Source: Pacificitalea sp040119125
Lineage (GTDB): Bacteria > Pseudomonadota > Alphaproteobacteria > Rhodobacterales > Rhodobacteraceae
Length of the DNA stretch: 64,000 nucleotides
Assembly: GCA_040119125.1 (NCBI GenBank)
Contig: JBEDTR010000017.1
Span: 248,001-312,000 of the forward strand
Reading direction: 5' to 3'
The notes beneath the pieces were generated by a model. It had not been told where the DNA came from and made no database searches. It saw nothing but the letters and a program-made list of their open reading frames with translations. The translations under genes and the position numbers were made by a program. Every line of letters starts with the position of its first letter. Position 1 is the stretch's first letter. Shown one piece after another: positions 25,362 through 33,737 of this stretch.

Positions 25362-26210
25362 ATGGACAACCGAGCCCCGGCCTGGGTCGTGCCCGTCATG
25401 CGCGCAGGCTACACCGCACGCGGCGTTATTTATGCAATTGTCGGGGTGCTGGCGCTGCTGGCCGCATGGCACGGAGGTCAGGCCGAAGGCACCTCCGACA
25501 GCATGGCGCAATTGCGCAAGCACCCGATGGGTGTGCCCGCCTTATGGCTGATCTCTGTGGGGCTGGTGGCCTATGCAGTGTGGCGTATCCTCGACGCGGC
25601 AATGGATCTGGAGAACTACGGGCACGAGGCCAAGGGCGTGATCGCCCGGATCGGCCAGACCGTCAGCGGGATCATTCATCTGGGTCTGGCGTTTTCGGCG
25701 GCCCGCTCCGCGATGGGTGGCGGCTCCGGCGGGCAAAGCGGCACGGAAAGCATTACCTCGAAAGTGCTCGCCATGCCGGGCGGCGCATGGATCGTGGGTG
25801 CGGCGGGTCTGATCGTGATCGGCTCGGGCATCTATTATGTCCACAAAGGGCTGGCCGAGAAATACCGCGAGCATCTGCGCGCCACGTCGCTGATGGAGAA
25901 ACTCAACCCCGCCGCAAAGGCCGGGCTTGTCGCGCATGGCATCGTCATCGGCATGATCGGCGTGTTTTTGATCTACGCCGCGATCAGCCATTCGCCAGAA
26001 CAGGCAGGCGGCATCGGGCAAGCCTTTGAAACGGTGCGGCAAGCGGCGTTTGGGCGGTTCCTTCTGGCACTGCTGGCGCTGGGGATGATTGGTTTCGCAA
26101 TCTATTGCTGGATCGAAGCCGCTTATCGCATTGTGCCCCGCCGCGACGGTGACGGCGTCAAGACGCTGGCACGAAAGGCCGAAGGCAAGGCACGCCGGGC
26201 GATGGCCTGA
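25362..26210 (+). CDS. DUF1206 membrane protein
   Basis: A 282-residue protein with six predicted membrane segments in three pairs, each pair about 90 residues apart, the layout of DUF1206 (three-fold repeated domain). Recurrent GLVAYAVWRILDA / GSGIYYVHKGLAEKY / GFAIYCWIEAAYRI segments close each pair. The C-terminus is basic (KTLARKAEGKARRAMA). GAGGAGAG precedes ATG 25362 by ~5 nt. The function of the family is not established. It stands alone, followed by a possible terminator. Confidence 0.88.
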   Translation: MDNRAPAWVVPVMRAGYTARGVIYAIVGVLALLAAWHGGQAEGTSDSMAQLRKHPMGVPALWLISVGLVAYAVWRILDAAMDLENYGHEAKGVIARIGQTVSGIIHLGLAFSAARSAMGGGSGGQSGTESITSKVLAMPGGAWIVGAAGLIVIGSGIYYVHKGLAEKYREHLRATSLMEKLNPAAKAGLVAHGIVIGMIGVFLIYAAISHSPEQAGGIGQAFETVRQAAFGRFLLALLALGMIGFAIYCWIEAAYRIVPRRDGDGVKTLARKAEGKARRAMA

Positions 26211-26221
26211 CCGCAATTGAC

Positions 26222-26249
26222 GGGTGCTGGCCGCTACAGGCTGGCACCC
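26222..26249 (+). terminator. Possible stem-loop terminator after the DUF1206 gene
   Basis: GGGTGC (26222-26227) pairs with GCACCC (26244-26249), with partial pairing of the GGCC/GGCT segments inside. No T-run follows, so it could be a processing hairpin rather than an intrinsic terminator. Confidence 0.3.
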
Positions 26250-26475
26250 GGTGCGGATCAGGGCCGCGCCCGACCTTGGGGCGCGCGTTGTGGTTTCGCG
26301 TGAAGGGCCCAGCGATTGGCGCGAGGACTAAGATCGCCCGCCCGCCCGGTGGGGCCTAGTCGGAGCTGGGATCATAGGACAGCCGCGGCCCTGCCCGCCG
26401 CAATCCGCTGGACCTCCCACCGCTGCGCCGGTATCGAGACGCCCGACCCTGCCCTGACTGACGAAGGCCTTCTCG

Positions 26476-28719
26476 ATGCCGGATCTGCTGATCGAACTCT
26501 TCTCCGAAGAAATTCCCGCCCGCATGCAGGGACGGGCCGCGTCCGACCTCAAAAAACTGATGACCGATGGTTTGGTTGACGCCGGGCTGACCTACGCGTC
26601 GGCGGCGGCGTTTTCGACCCCGCGGCGGCTGGTCCTGACCGTTGAGGGTCTGCTGGCCGAAAGCCCCACCCTGCGCGAAGAGCGCAAAGGCCCCCGCGTC
26701 GACGCGCCGGAAAAAGCGCTTGAAGGCTTTCTGCGCGCCACCGGCCTGACCCGCGATCAGCTGGAGCCGCGCGACGACAAAAAGGGCCAGGTCTGGTTCG
26801 CCACGATTCAAAAGCCGGGCCGCCCGGCGGATGCCATCGTGGCCGAGGTGCTGGAACGGACCGTGCGCAATTTCCCCTGGCCGAAATCCATGCGCTGGGG
26901 CTCGGGCAGCCTGCGCTGGGTGCGTCCGCTGCATTCGATCCTCTGCGTTCTGGTGACCGAAGCAGGCGCCGAAACCGTGCCGCTGGACATCGACGGCATC
27001 ACGGCGGGCAACACCACGCAAGGCCACCGTTTCATGGCAGGTGCCGCGCCGATCACCGTGCATTCCTTTGACGATTACGCCGCGCAGCTGAAGCGCGCGC
27101 ATGTGATGCTGGACCCCGCCGAGCGGGCCGATCACATCTGGAATGACGCCACCAACATGGCCTTTGCCCAAGGGCTGGAGGTCGTCGAAGATCGCGGTCT
27201 GCTGGCCGAGGTGGCCGGGCTGGTCGAATGGCCGGTCGTGTTGATGGGCGCGATTGGGGCGGATTTCCTCGACCTGCCACCGGAGGTTCTGCAAACCTCG
27301 ATGAAGGAGCATCAGAAGTTCTTCTCGGTGCGCAACCCCAAGACCGGGCGGATCGAGAAATTCGTGACCGTCGCTAATGTCGAGACCGCCGATCAGGGCG
27401 CAACGATCCTTGCCGGCAATCAAAAAGTGCTGTCGGCGCGGCTGTCTGACGCGAAATTCTTCTGGGAGAACGATCTGCGCGTGGCCAAGGCTGGCATGGA
27501 CCCTTGGGTCGATGCGCTGGACAATGTGACCTTCCACAACAAGCTTGGCACGCAGGCGGAACGGATCAGCCGGATTGCCGCGCTGGCACGGGCCTTTGCC
27601 CCGCGCGTCGGTGCTGAGCCGGCAATGGCCGAGGAAGCCGCCCGCATCGCCAAGGCCGATCTGTCGTCGGAAATGGTGTATGAATTCCCCGAATTGCAGG
27701 GGCTGATGGGCCGCTATTACGCCGAAGCCGCCGGACGCGACGCCGCCGTGGCCGCCGCTGCCGAAGAACATTACCGCCCGCTGGGCCCGTCGGATGCGGT
27801 GCCGGATGCGCCCGTCTCGGTCGCCGTGGCGCTGGCCGATAAGCTCGACACGCTGGCCGGGTTCTGGGCCATCGACGAAAAGCCCACCGGCTCGAAAGAC
27901 CCCTATGCGCTGCGCCGCGCGGCACTGGGCGTGATCCGCATTGTGCTGAGCAACGATCTGCGCATCCAACTTTCGGATTTCATCCTGCGCGGGCTGTTCC
28001 AAGTGTTCCTGAAGCTGCAAAAGGCCGAAGGTGAGGGGGATCTGCGCCGGGATTACGCCGCCGCTTTCGACATTTCCGAGGACGACCTGCGCGATATGGC
28101 GCTGGACGATCTACAGGGCCGGATCGAGCCGGACGCGATCCGCGCGGGTATCGCCAATCTCAACGCCGATGCGGATGCCGAGGTGAACACGCCCGAGCAT
28201 CTGCTGGGCTTCATCCACGACCGGCTGAAGGTCTATCTGCGCGATCAAGGCGTGCGCCACGACGTGATCGATGCCTGTCTGGCCCGCCCCGGTGCCGATG
28301 ATCTGACCCTACTGGTCAAGCGCGCGACAGCCTTGCAGGCGTTTTTGGACACGGAGGATGGCGAGCCGCTGTTGCAGGGGTTCAAACGCGCCAACAATAT
28401 CCTGACGCAGGCCGAGGAGCGCGATGGCGTGGCCTATGAGTTCGGCCCCGACCGCAAATATGCCTCTGACCCGGCCGAATTGGCGCTGTTCGACGCGCTT
28501 GACGCCGCCGAGCCGCGCATCGGCGCGGCGCTCTCGGCCGAGGATTACGCAGGCGCGATGGGCGAGATGGCCGGGCTGCGCGCCCCGATCGATGCGTTTT
28601 TCGAGGCGGTTCAGGTCAACGCCAAAGAGCAGATCACCCGTCGCAACCGGCTGAATTTGCTGCATCGCATCCGGGAAACCTGTATGACGGTGGCGGATCT
28701 GTCTCGGCTGGATGGCTGA
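26476..28719 (+). CDS. glyS: Glycyl-tRNA synthetase beta subunit
   Basis: Beta chain of the bacterial alpha2-beta2 glycyl-tRNA synthetase; contributes tRNA recognition. The 747-residue protein (E. coli GlyS is 689) has the N-terminal LLIELFSEEIPARMQ, KSMRWGSGSLRWVRPLHSI near residue 135, VLQTSMKEHQKFFSV near residue 275, LSDAKFFWENDL, and DPYALRRAALGVIRI. The C-terminal anticodon-binding region ends FDALDAAEPRI...RNRLNLLHRI. The catalytic alpha subunit gene glyQ, usually just upstream, is not in this window. Confidence 0.97.
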   Translation: MPDLLIELFSEEIPARMQGRAASDLKKLMTDGLVDAGLTYASAAAFSTPRRLVLTVEGLLAESPTLREERKGPRVDAPEKALEGFLRATGLTRDQLEPRDDKKGQVWFATIQKPGRPADAIVAEVLERTVRNFPWPKSMRWGSGSLRWVRPLHSILCVLVTEAGAETVPLDIDGITAGNTTQGHRFMAGAAPITVHSFDDYAAQLKRAHVMLDPAERADHIWNDATNMAFAQGLEVVEDRGLLAEVAGLVEWPVVLMGAIGADFLDLPPEVLQTSMKEHQKFFSVRNPKTGRIEKFVTVANVETADQGATILAGNQKVLSARLSDAKFFWENDLRVAKAGMDPWVDALDNVTFHNKLGTQAERISRIAALARAFAPRVGAEPAMAEEAARIAKADLSSEMVYEFPELQGLMGRYYAEAAGRDAAVAAAAEEHYRPLGPSDAVPDAPVSVAVALADKLDTLAGFWAIDEKPTGSKDPYALRRAALGVIRIVLSNDLRIQLSDFILRGLFQVFLKLQKAEGEGDLRRDYAAAFDISEDDLRDMALDDLQGRIEPDAIRAGIANLNADADAEVNTPEHLLGFIHDRLKVYLRDQGVRHDVIDACLARPGADDLTLLVKRATALQAFLDTEDGEPLLQGFKRANNILTQAEERDGVAYEFGPDRKYASDPAELALFDALDAAEPRIGAALSAEDYAGAMGEMAGLRAPIDAFFEAVQVNAKEQITRRNRLNLLHRIRETCMTVADLSRLDG

Positions 28720-28792
28720 GCTGCGGCGAAAGTCTTATTGATCCGCGCGACGGAGGAGGCGTATCATCTCGGCACCCAAAACTGGTGCTGCA

Positions 28793-31390
28793 GTGCAGAA
28801 ACATAGCGACTTCAAAGACTTCGTTGAGATTACGCCGACAGCGAAGCTGGCGGGGGAGTCCCATGGTGGTCGCGCCAAATGCCTGCAGCGCCTGATCCGC
28901 ATCGACCTGCCCGTGCCGCGCACGGTGGCTCTGTCTTTCGACGCTGTGCATCGCATGGCCGACGGGCATCTGCCTGATACCAAAGCGATTCTCGCCCGGT
29001 TCGATGCCGATCCGCTGCTGTCGGTGCGCCCTTCCTCCGAAGATCCGGATTGGGGCGGACCCGGTGCGGTGCTCAATATCGGGATGAATGACGCGCATCA
29101 CGCCATGCTGGCGCAGCGAATCGACCGGACCCGCGCCAACGCGCTTTATCTGCGGTTCGTGCAGGGCTACGCGATCAATGTCGCCCGGCTCGACCCCGAT
29201 ATGTTCGTGCCGACCGATCCCACCGATGCGGCGCTGCGCGATGCGCTCGACACCTATGAGCTGGAAACCGAGGAACCTTTCCCCCAGGATCCGGCGGTGC
29301 AGCTGGCTGAGGTGCTGCGCTCCATGGCGCGGGCGTGGCAGGGCACCTCGGCGCGGCTTTTGCGACAGGCGCGCGGCGCCCCCGCCGATGCCGGGCTGGG
29401 GCTCGTGGTGCAGGAAATGGCGCTGGGGATCGGTCCGGGGGAAAGCGGCGCGGGGGTGATCCGCTGCCTTGACCCGATCACTGGCGAGCGCCGCGTGACC
29501 GGGCGCTATCTGCGCCAATCGCTGTTTCGCGACGCGCTGCACGCGCAGGAATCGCTTTATCTGGCCGATGATCCCCGAGGGCCGTCGCTGCAACAGGCCG
29601 CGCCATCGGTATTTGACGAGCTGAACGCCGCGCTAAGCCTGTGCCGTCAAAAGCTGCGCGAGGAAATGGAGATTGAATTCGCGCTCTGCGAAGGCGCGCT
29701 GAAGGTCATCGACGCGGTGCGTGTGCCGCGCAGCACCCGCGCCAATGTGCAAGTCGTGGTCGCGCTGGCCGAAGATGCCGTGATTTCGCGCGATGAGGCC
29801 GTGCTGCGCATTCACCCCATGTCGCTGGGCGAATTGCTGCACCAGCAGGTTGATCCCACCGCCCCGCGCGATGTGCTGGTGCGCGGCATCGCCGCCAGTC
29901 CCGGCGGCGCATCGGGCAAGCTGGTCTTTTCCGCCGAAGCCGCACAGGCCGCCGAGGCACAGGGCGAGCATTGCATTTTGATGCGGCGCGAAACCGCGCC
30001 CGAGGATATTCGCGGCATGCATGCGGCCAGCGGCATCCTGACCGAGCGGGGCGGGATGACCAGCCACGCGGCGGTGATCGCGCGGGGGCTTGGCCTACCC
30101 TGCATCGTGGGTGCCTCGGGCGTGCGGCTGTCGGCGCGCCACCGGACACTGACCCTGCGCGATGGCCGGGTGCTGCGCGAGGGCGATCTGGTCACCGTCG
30201 ATGGCTCCACCGGGGATCTGCTGGCCGGGGCCGCGCCGCTGCTGGAGCCCGCGCTGGATGAGGCGTTTCAGACGTTGATGACCTGGGCCGATCAGGCGCG
30301 CGATATTGGCGTGCGCGCCAATGCCGACACGCCTGCCGACGCCCGCACCGCGCGAATGTTCATGGCCGAAGGCATCGGGCTGTGCCGCACCGAACATATG
30401 TTCTTTGACGGCGCGCGGATGACCGTGATGCGCGAAATGATCTTTGCCGATAGTGCCGAGGATCGCCGCGAGGCCGTGGACCGCCTGCTGCCCATGCAGC
30501 GCGAGGATTTCGCGGCGCTGTTCGAGATCATGGCAAATCTGCCGGTCTGTATCCGCCTGTTCGATCCGCCTTTGCACGAATTCCTGCCCACGGGCCGCGA
30601 AGGCATGCGGCAGATGGCCGAAGCGCTGGATCTGCCGCTGTCGGACGTGGTGCGCCGGGTGGAGCAACTGACCGAGTTCAACCCCATGCTGGGGCTGCGC
30701 GGTGTCCGGCTGGGCGTGACATGGCCCGAGATCTACGAAATGCAGGCGCGTGCCATTTTCGAAGCGACCGTGATCGCCTCGCGCCGCGGCGCGCCGGTTG
30801 TGCCCGAGGTGATGATCCCTCTGGTCTCGGCCAAGCGCGAGGTGGAGCTGATCCAGACACGTGTCGATGCCGTGGCCGCCGCCGTGCGCAATGAGACGGG
30901 CGCGAGCTTTGACTACCGGCTGGGTGTGATGGTGGAAACGCCGCGCGCCGCGCTGCGGGCGGGTGAGATCGCACATCACGCGGCCTTCCTCAGCTTCGGC
31001 ACCAATGATTTGACGCAGATGACCTATGGTCTGTCGCGCGACGATGCCGGGCGCTTCATGGGCACCTATGTGCAGCAGGGCGTCTACCCCGAAGACCCGT
31101 TCCATTCGCTGGACCAGGACGGCGTGGGCGAGTTGCTGATGATCGGTGCGGAACGCGGGCGGGAGGCCTCCCCCGATATAACCATCTCGCTGTGTGGGGA
31201 GCATGGCGGCGACCCAGAGACCATCGCATTTTGTCGCAGTGCCGGGTTTGACTATGTGTCTTGCTCGCCTTATCGGGTGCCCACTGCCCGACTGGCCGCG
31301 GCGCATCTGGCGCTGGCAGAGCGCACAGATCGCGCCAGGTATCTGAATTGGCGTCGTTTTTTCATGGGCGGCAAGCGCACGCGCCGTTAG
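28793..31390 (+). CDS. Pyruvate phosphate dikinase-like PEP-utilising protein
   Basis: An 865-residue paralogue of PPDK/PEP synthase. The phosphohistidine swivel domain (GGMTSHAAVIARGLGLPC, ~residue 420) and the PEP barrel (GLCRTEHMFF, FGTNDLTQMTYGLSRDDAG, and CGEHGGDP with the acid/base Cys) are intact. The N-terminal ATP-grasp part is altered: GGKG reads GGRA, the glycine-rich loop of PPDK reads DPDWGGPGAVLNIG, and the LQTR motif reads DAVR. It may not be a normal dikinase. I chose GTG 28793, but a strong GGAGGAGG at 28752-28759 lies 6 nt before an in-frame ATC at 28766, so the start may be upstream. Downstream of glyS by 73 bp. Confidence 0.85.
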   Translation: MQKHSDFKDFVEITPTAKLAGESHGGRAKCLQRLIRIDLPVPRTVALSFDAVHRMADGHLPDTKAILARFDADPLLSVRPSSEDPDWGGPGAVLNIGMNDAHHAMLAQRIDRTRANALYLRFVQGYAINVARLDPDMFVPTDPTDAALRDALDTYELETEEPFPQDPAVQLAEVLRSMARAWQGTSARLLRQARGAPADAGLGLVVQEMALGIGPGESGAGVIRCLDPITGERRVTGRYLRQSLFRDALHAQESLYLADDPRGPSLQQAAPSVFDELNAALSLCRQKLREEMEIEFALCEGALKVIDAVRVPRSTRANVQVVVALAEDAVISRDEAVLRIHPMSLGELLHQQVDPTAPRDVLVRGIAASPGGASGKLVFSAEAAQAAEAQGEHCILMRRETAPEDIRGMHAASGILTERGGMTSHAAVIARGLGLPCIVGASGVRLSARHRTLTLRDGRVLREGDLVTVDGSTGDLLAGAAPLLEPALDEAFQTLMTWADQARDIGVRANADTPADARTARMFMAEGIGLCRTEHMFFDGARMTVMREMIFADSAEDRREAVDRLLPMQREDFAALFEIMANLPVCIRLFDPPLHEFLPTGREGMRQMAEALDLPLSDVVRRVEQLTEFNPMLGLRGVRLGVTWPEIYEMQARAIFEATVIASRRGAPVVPEVMIPLVSAKREVELIQTRVDAVAAAVRNETGASFDYRLGVMVETPRAALRAGEIAHHAAFLSFGTNDLTQMTYGLSRDDAGRFMGTYVQQGVYPEDPFHSLDQDGVGELLMIGAERGREASPDITISLCGEHGGDPETIAFCRSAGFDYVSCSPYRVPTARLAAAHLALAERTDRARYLNWRRFFMGGKRTRR

Positions 31391-31425
31391 GCCTTCGCTC
31401 CCATCGGCCAAAAAATGAACAAAAA

Positions 31426-31433
31426 TTAACCAT
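31426..31433 (+). promoter_or_regulatory. CtrA-like half-site upstream of the cell-wall hydrolase
   Basis: TTAACCAT, the alphaproteobacterial CtrA half-site motif, lies in an unusually AT-rich block (31410-31450) about 120 bp before the hydrolase start. The second TTAA arm of a full site is absent. Cell-cycle control of a cell-wall enzyme would make sense, but an 8-base match is weak evidence. Confidence 0.3.
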
Positions 31434-31552
31434 TTTACAAACATGTTTGCCCTGATTGGTCTCGCGCCCTATGTCATGGCCTGATCTGTTCGACACACCG
31501 GACCCAGACCCTGAAGCCCGATTAACGGGCGCTGCCTAGTGAATGGGGGACC

Positions 31553-32431
31553 ATGCGATTACCGATTCTGGCCTTGGCCAGTGCAGTCACCTGCGCTGCC
31601 TTTACTGTTGCCACCGACCCATCTTTTGCCGACACGACGCTCAGCACCAAGTCACATCCTGACCTGCCGGCGGGTGCAAGCCGTGCCGCCACCCTGCCCG
31701 AGCCTGCGCCACGTCCCGTGGCGATATTGGCCCCGGACGAGGCGGTCGACGACAGTGAAGGTCCTGATGACCTCAACGCGGCCCTGCCCCTCGCCCCGCC
31801 ACGGGGCGCCGGCGATGATGCAGAGCCGGATCAGGCGGTTACCGCGTTATCGGCGCTTTTGTTGAATGCCCGTCTGACCGAGTTGCTGGGTCAGGAGCGC
31901 AGCGCATTTCAGGCCGTAAGCGGCACGCGCATTCGTAAGTTGACGGAACCCCCGCTCAGCGGTGAAGCCCGCGCCAAGATCGTTCCGATCACTTATTCGC
32001 AGGATTGGCTGCGCGAGCAGCCCGGCGCTGCGGGGGGCGAGGCGTGGGAATGCCTGACCCAAGCGCTGTATTTCGAGGCCCGCGGCGAAAGCGTGAAGGG
32101 TCAATTCGCTGTCGCGGAGGTCATCCTGAACCGGGTGGGCTCATCGCTATATCCCGATTCGGTCTGTGGCGTGGTCAACCAAGGCACGGGCAAGCTTTAC
32201 CAGTGTCAGTTCACCTTCACCTGCGACGGGGCCGCCGAGACGGTGCATGAGCCGCGCGCATGGACGCGGGCCGGGAAAATCGCGCGGCTGATGCTCGACG
32301 GTGCGCCGCGCACGCTGACCGCCGGTGCCACCCATTACCACACCAACGCCGTGTCGCCCTCATGGGCCGGGAAGTTTGCCCGCACCACCCAGATCGGCGT
32401 GCATCTGTTCTACCGCCACCCGCGCTCCTGA
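31553..32431 (+). CDS. Cell-wall hydrolase (Hydrolase_2/SleB-like), secreted
   Basis: Predicted peptidoglycan-cleaving enzyme of the SleB/CwlJ catalytic family. The 292-residue precursor has a Sec signal peptide (MRLPILALASAVTCAAFTV, cleavage near SFA-D at ~26). A low-complexity Pro/Ala/Asp linker runs to ~residue 100. The catalytic domain (residues ~160-290) has CLTQALYFEARGES with the catalytic Glu, FAVAEVILNRV, YPDSVCGVVNQG, QCQFTFTCDG, ATHYHTNAVSPSWA and IGVHLFYR. An AT-rich promoter region precedes it. Convergent with opgC, 10 bp apart. Confidence 0.92.
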   Translation: MRLPILALASAVTCAAFTVATDPSFADTTLSTKSHPDLPAGASRAATLPEPAPRPVAILAPDEAVDDSEGPDDLNAALPLAPPRGAGDDAEPDQAVTALSALLLNARLTELLGQERSAFQAVSGTRIRKLTEPPLSGEARAKIVPITYSQDWLREQPGAAGGEAWECLTQALYFEARGESVKGQFAVAEVILNRVGSSLYPDSVCGVVNQGTGKLYQCQFTFTCDGAAETVHEPRAWTRAGKIARLMLDGAPRTLTAGATHYHTNAVSPSWAGKFARTTQIGVHLFYRHPRS

Positions 32432-32441
32432 ACGCGTCTCG

Positions 32442-33737
32442 TCAGGTGCTAACGCGCGCCGGAGCCGGACGGTTGCGCGCGACCCACCAGAATGCGCCGG
32501 CGATTGCGAATTGCAGGGCAAGCCCACCGCCAATGACGGCCATGTCCAGCCCGACGCCCTGCGGCAATTCGGACTTCTTGATCGCCTGCCCCATGATCGA
32601 CAGGACCGACCCGGTGGCAAACACCGGAAGCCCGAACCGTCCCAGCAATGCGATCGGTGCCGCTGCCTGCGCGCGCGCAATGCGCAGCATCACCGGCAGG
32701 CAAGAGATCACATAGAACAGTGCCAGCGCGTGCAACAGGCGCGGCGCAGCCAGGTAGGTCTTGTCAAAACTGGTGAGGTAGAAGGGCGCGCCATGGGTCG
32801 CAAGCCATGCCAGACCCGCGCGGCCACCATCGCGCACGACGTCAATCTTCATCCACGCCAGCGAGCCCACGAGCAGCGCCACACATATCCAGAACAACCA
32901 CGCGCGATAGGCTACGAAGCGGCGGCCCTCTTTCAGCGCCATGCCGGTCAGCAAGCCGGTCACAAAGACCAGCTGCCAAGCGACCGGGTTGAAAAACCAG
33001 CCGCCCGGATTGGGGTGATTGGGCAGGTTCAGCCGGAATTGCCCGGCCAGCACCCATAGCAGCACCGACGCCGCCATCAGCCCCGGTGCAGACCGGCGTC
33101 CCAGCGCGATCAACAGCGGCGCGCAGAAGATCAGCACCGCATACATCGGCAAAATGTTGAAATAGCCCAATTGATGGCCGAGGGTCGGGATACCCACCAG
33201 CACGCCCAACGGATCCTCGAACAGGATGCGAAGGTTGTTGATGCGCACCATCTCGATCACGCCAAAACGGTCGGCGGCATAAGCGGAGAGGCCGATTGCC
33301 ATCATCGTGGTGACCACATGAACCATATAAAGGGTCCATGCCCGGTGCCAGACCCGCAGCACAGCCCGCCAAAGCGGCATGACGCCCGACATCAACCGGC
33401 CATAGGCCAGACCGGCGGCGATGCCGGACATGATGACGAAGCCTTCGGCGGCATCGGAAAACCCGAAATTGCGGTTGGTGTAATCCTCAAACAGCGTGCC
33501 GGGCACATGGTTGAGGTAGATCATGATAAGCGCCAGCCCGCGGAAGAAATCGAGCCGCGCATCGCGCGGGGCCGCCGAGGACTGCACGGCAAGCGATGCG
33601 GCAGGCGCGACCTGTTGGTCCCCCGACTGCGCGGCGGTTGGGCTGGCAGCGAGCGGCGCGGCACGGTCGGCAGTGGTCCCGACGGCGGGCAGCGTAACGC
33701 TGCGCCGCCCGGTCGGGAACGGATTGGGCTCACCCAT
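32442..33737 (-). CDS. opgC: OpgC, succinylation of osmoregulated periplasmic glucans
   Basis: Membrane acyltransferase that adds succinyl groups to osmoregulated periplasmic glucans. The 431-residue protein has about ten membrane segments after a ~55-residue Ala/Pro-rich N-terminus. The OpgC/acyltransferase-3-like motifs are DARLDFFRGLALIMIYLNH, FGFSDAAEGFVIMSGIAAG and LGYFNILPMYAVL. Its start overlaps opgH by 8 bp, and it closes the opgG-opgI-opgH-opgC operon, matching the order reported for Rhodobacter sphaeroides. Confidence 0.94.
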   Translation of the reverse strand: MGEPNPFPTGRRSVTLPAVGTTADRAAPLAASPTAAQSGDQQVAPAASLAVQSSAAPRDARLDFFRGLALIMIYLNHVPGTLFEDYTNRNFGFSDAAEGFVIMSGIAAGLAYGRLMSGVMPLWRAVLRVWHRAWTLYMVHVVTTMMAIGLSAYAADRFGVIEMVRINNLRILFEDPLGVLVGIPTLGHQLGYFNILPMYAVLIFCAPLLIALGRRSAPGLMAASVLLWVLAGQFRLNLPNHPNPGGWFFNPVAWQLVFVTGLLTGMALKEGRRFVAYRAWLFWICVALLVGSLAWMKIDVVRDGGRAGLAWLATHGAPFYLTSFDKTYLAAPRLLHALALFYVISCLPVMLRIARAQAAAPIALLGRFGLPVFATGSVLSIMGQAIKKSELPQGVGLDMAVIGGGLALQFAIAGAFWWVARNRPAPARVST

